NCBI GenBank assembly: GCA_900763885.1
Contig: CAAFLY010000213.1
Location: 1-6,893 of the forward strand
Length of the DNA stretch: 6,893 bases
Reading direction: 5' to 3'
DNA from: Clostridia bacterium
GTDB taxonomy: Bacteria > Bacillota > Clostridia > Oscillospirales > CAG-272
Made by a program: the position numbers and the translations under genes. The stretch's first letter is position 1; each line of letters opens with the position of its first letter. Of this stretch, positions 5,463 through 6,893 are shown in pieces. The notes below the pieces were generated by a model that ran no database searches, had not been told where the DNA came from, and saw nothing but the letters and a program-made list of their open reading frames with translations.

Positions 5463-6845
5463 ATGGAAGAAAACAAATGGATCTCCGAAAAAACCGGGCG
5501 GCTCATGGCAAAATACGGGCTGCCGTGCATCACGTCTCTGCTGGTCGGGGCGCTTTACAACATTGTCGATCAGATCTTCATCGCAAACGCGTTGTACCTC
5601 GGCTCCTACGGAAACGCCGCCAATTCCGTAGTATTCCCACTGACTGTAATCGCGCTTGCCATTGCCACCATGATCGGCGACGGGTGCTGTGCCTTCGTAA
5701 GCATCCGGCTCGGCGCGAAAAAGGATACGGAGGCGAAACGCGGGGTCGGCACCTCGACACTCTGGATCCTTTTCGCAAGCGCAGTGCTGACGGTTCTGTA
5801 CCTGACCCTTGCCGAGCCGATCCTGACCGCGTTCGGCGCGCGTGTGAATGACGAAACGTTCGCGCTGTCAAAGGAGTACTTTTTCTGGATCGCGCTCGGC
5901 GTGCCGTTTTATATGTTCGGACAGGGACTCAATCCCGTAATCCGCTCGGACGGCAGTCCACGATATGCGATGGTCTCTCTGCTTGCCGGAGCGCTCACCA
6001 ACTGCATCCTCGACCCGATCTTCATCTATCCGCTTCGCATGGGCATGAAGGGCGCCGCAATCGCAACGGTACTCGGACAGATTGTCTCCGCGGCAATCAC
6101 GCTCCTGTATCTCACACGGATGAAAACAACCCCTTTGGAGCGCGGTGCGTTTACCTTTTGCCATGGCGGCATCGGAAAGATCGCGTCTCTCGGCATGACG
6201 AGCTTTCTATCGCAGGTCTCGATCGTGCTTTCCATGGCGGCGGTACTCAATATGTGTCAGAAATACGGCGCGCTGGACCCCATATTCGGACTGGAGGAAT
6301 ACGCACAGATCCCGACCGCCGTGATCGGAATCGTGATGAAATTTTTCCAGATCGTCATGTCCATCGCCATCGGATTATCCGCCGGCTGTATCCCCGTCGT
6401 CGGCTACAACATCGGCGCCGGCAGAAAGGACCGTGCATCCCGGCTGATGCTCGAGCTGCTTACCACAGAATGCATCATCGGACTTTGCGCAACGGTGCTG
6501 TTTACCTGCTTCCCGGACGCCTTCATTTCCATCTTCGGCGCGAAAAACGAAAGCGTCTACTATACGGAATTCGCTCTGCGCTGCATCCGGCTCTTTCTCT
6601 CGACCACTGCGCTTGCGTGTGTGAACAAAGGAACGTTTATCTATTTGCAGTCGCTTGGCAAGGCATGGACCTCCGCGGGCTTGTCGCTGCTTCGTGAGGT
6701 TGGCTTCGGCGTCGGACTGGTGCTCCTTCTGCCGATCTGGTTTGGACTGGACGGTGTGCTGTGGTTTATGCCGGCGGCGGATATTCTGACCTTTTTTGTC
6801 TGCATTCCCGTGATCACACACGTATACAAAGAGCTGAGGGAGTAA
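5463..6845 (+). CDS. MATE-family multidrug/toxin efflux transporter
   Basis: The 460-residue integral membrane protein is of normal MATE length, with about 12 hydrophobic segments in two six-helix halves. It is predicted to export cationic drugs, toxins or metabolites in exchange for Na+ or H+; the substrate cannot be read from the sequence. Family signs are NIVDQIFI in the first helix region (33-40), RSDGSPRYAM (161-170), DPIFIY (184-189), and the second-half GYNIGAGRKDR (314-324). The N-terminus MEENKWISEKTGRL continuing into the first helix is the type common in clostridial MATE proteins. The ATG at 5463 is chosen from the GGAAAGG site and because upstream sequence is promoter and leader. 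It has its own promoter, a candidate operator and a candidate attenuator, which suggests induction by its substrate or another signal. No regulator gene is adjacent within the window. Confidence 0.92.
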   Translation: MEENKWISEKTGRLMAKYGLPCITSLLVGALYNIVDQIFIANALYLGSYGNAANSVVFPLTVIALAIATMIGDGCCAFVSIRLGAKKDTEAKRGVGTSTLWILFASAVLTVLYLTLAEPILTAFGARVNDETFALSKEYFFWIALGVPFYMFGQGLNPVIRSDGSPRYAMVSLLAGALTNCILDPIFIYPLRMGMKGAAIATVLGQIVSAAITLLYLTRMKTTPLERGAFTFCHGGIGKIASLGMTSFLSQVSIVLSMAAVLNMCQKYGALDPIFGLEEYAQIPTAVIGIVMKFFQIVMSIAIGLSAGCIPVVGYNIGAGRKDRASRLMLELLTTECIIGLCATVLFTCFPDAFISIFGAKNESVYYTEFALRCIRLFLSTTALACVNKGTFIYLQSLGKAWTSAGLSLLREVGFGVGLVLLLPIWFGLDGVLWFMPAADILTFFVCIPVITHVYKELRE

Positions 6846-6893
6846 GCCCTTCTCCTGCACTGGCTCTTTCCTATAAGATTTCACCAAAAAACG
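6846..6893. other. Right edge, no feature supported
   Basis: The 48 nt after the MATE stop codon show no T-run terminator. A GGAG/CTCC pairing (6839-6842/6852-6855) overlaps the stop codon but has no T-tract. The A6 near the end (6886-6891) could belong to a terminator of a convergent gene beyond the edge, which cannot be tested here. Confidence 0.4.

Noticed and set aside
5318..5851. 177-codon frame starting with an ATG at the predicted MATE transcription start
   Set aside because: A leaderless start there was considered, but most of the frame overlaps the MATE gene in another frame and the product is Arg/His-rich with no family signature.
6839..6855. Hairpin at the MATE stop codon as a terminator
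   Set aside because: Only four base pairs, overlapping the stop codon, and no T-run follows.
1..6893. Mobile element, defence system, CRISPR array or biosynthetic cluster
   Set aside because: No transposase, integrase, nuclease, repeat-spacer array, target-site duplication or core biosynthetic enzyme was found; the five genes are metabolic or transport genes with uniform coding style.

Overview
The window reads as GC-rich chromosomal DNA from a Gram-positive anaerobe, most likely a gut-type clostridium (Oscillospirales or a relative). The evidence is the close fit of all five proteins to clostridial versions of their families, strong AGGAG-type ribosome binding sites, sigma-A-type promoters with a TGC-extended -10, and a canonical intrinsic terminator. 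No rRNA, tRNA, CRISPR array, transposase, integrase or phage gene is visible. The organism call is an inference from sequence style only.

Layout, all genes on the + strand. Positions 1-310 are non-coding: an AT-rich stretch, an extended -10 promoter inside a short inverted repeat, and a leader of about 160 nt with an 11-base direct repeat. Then come a Na/Pi-cotransporter-like protein with a C-terminal PhoU domain (311-2104, TTG start) and a strong intrinsic terminator (2125-2162). A new sigma-A promoter (2175-2203) drives a ROK-family sugar kinase (2240-3217), followed 11 nt later by a GmhA-like SIS-domain sugar-phosphate isomerase (3229-3882). After a gap of about 100 nt lies a phenylacetate-CoA-ligase-type adenylate-forming enzyme (3983-5218). 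A third promoter (5283-5311), overlapping a long palindrome, drives a 460-residue MATE-family efflux transporter (5463-6845) through a structured leader of about 145 nt.

How the genes relate. The kinase and the isomerase form a clear two-gene unit and probably act in succession on a sugar or sugar phosphate. The CoA ligase may be read from the same transcript, since no terminator separates them, but its chemistry is unrelated. The phosphate transporter and the MATE pump are separate transcription units.

No gene here looks like a new enzyme system. The most unusual material is regulatory and sits before the MATE gene: a 35-bp palindrome over the -10/+1 region, followed by a leader in which four short segments can fold either into a terminator-like hairpin with a T-run or into a competing anti-terminator. 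The ROK kinase without the family's zinc-binding cysteines and the SD-less TTG start of the phosphate transporter are the other points worth a second look.
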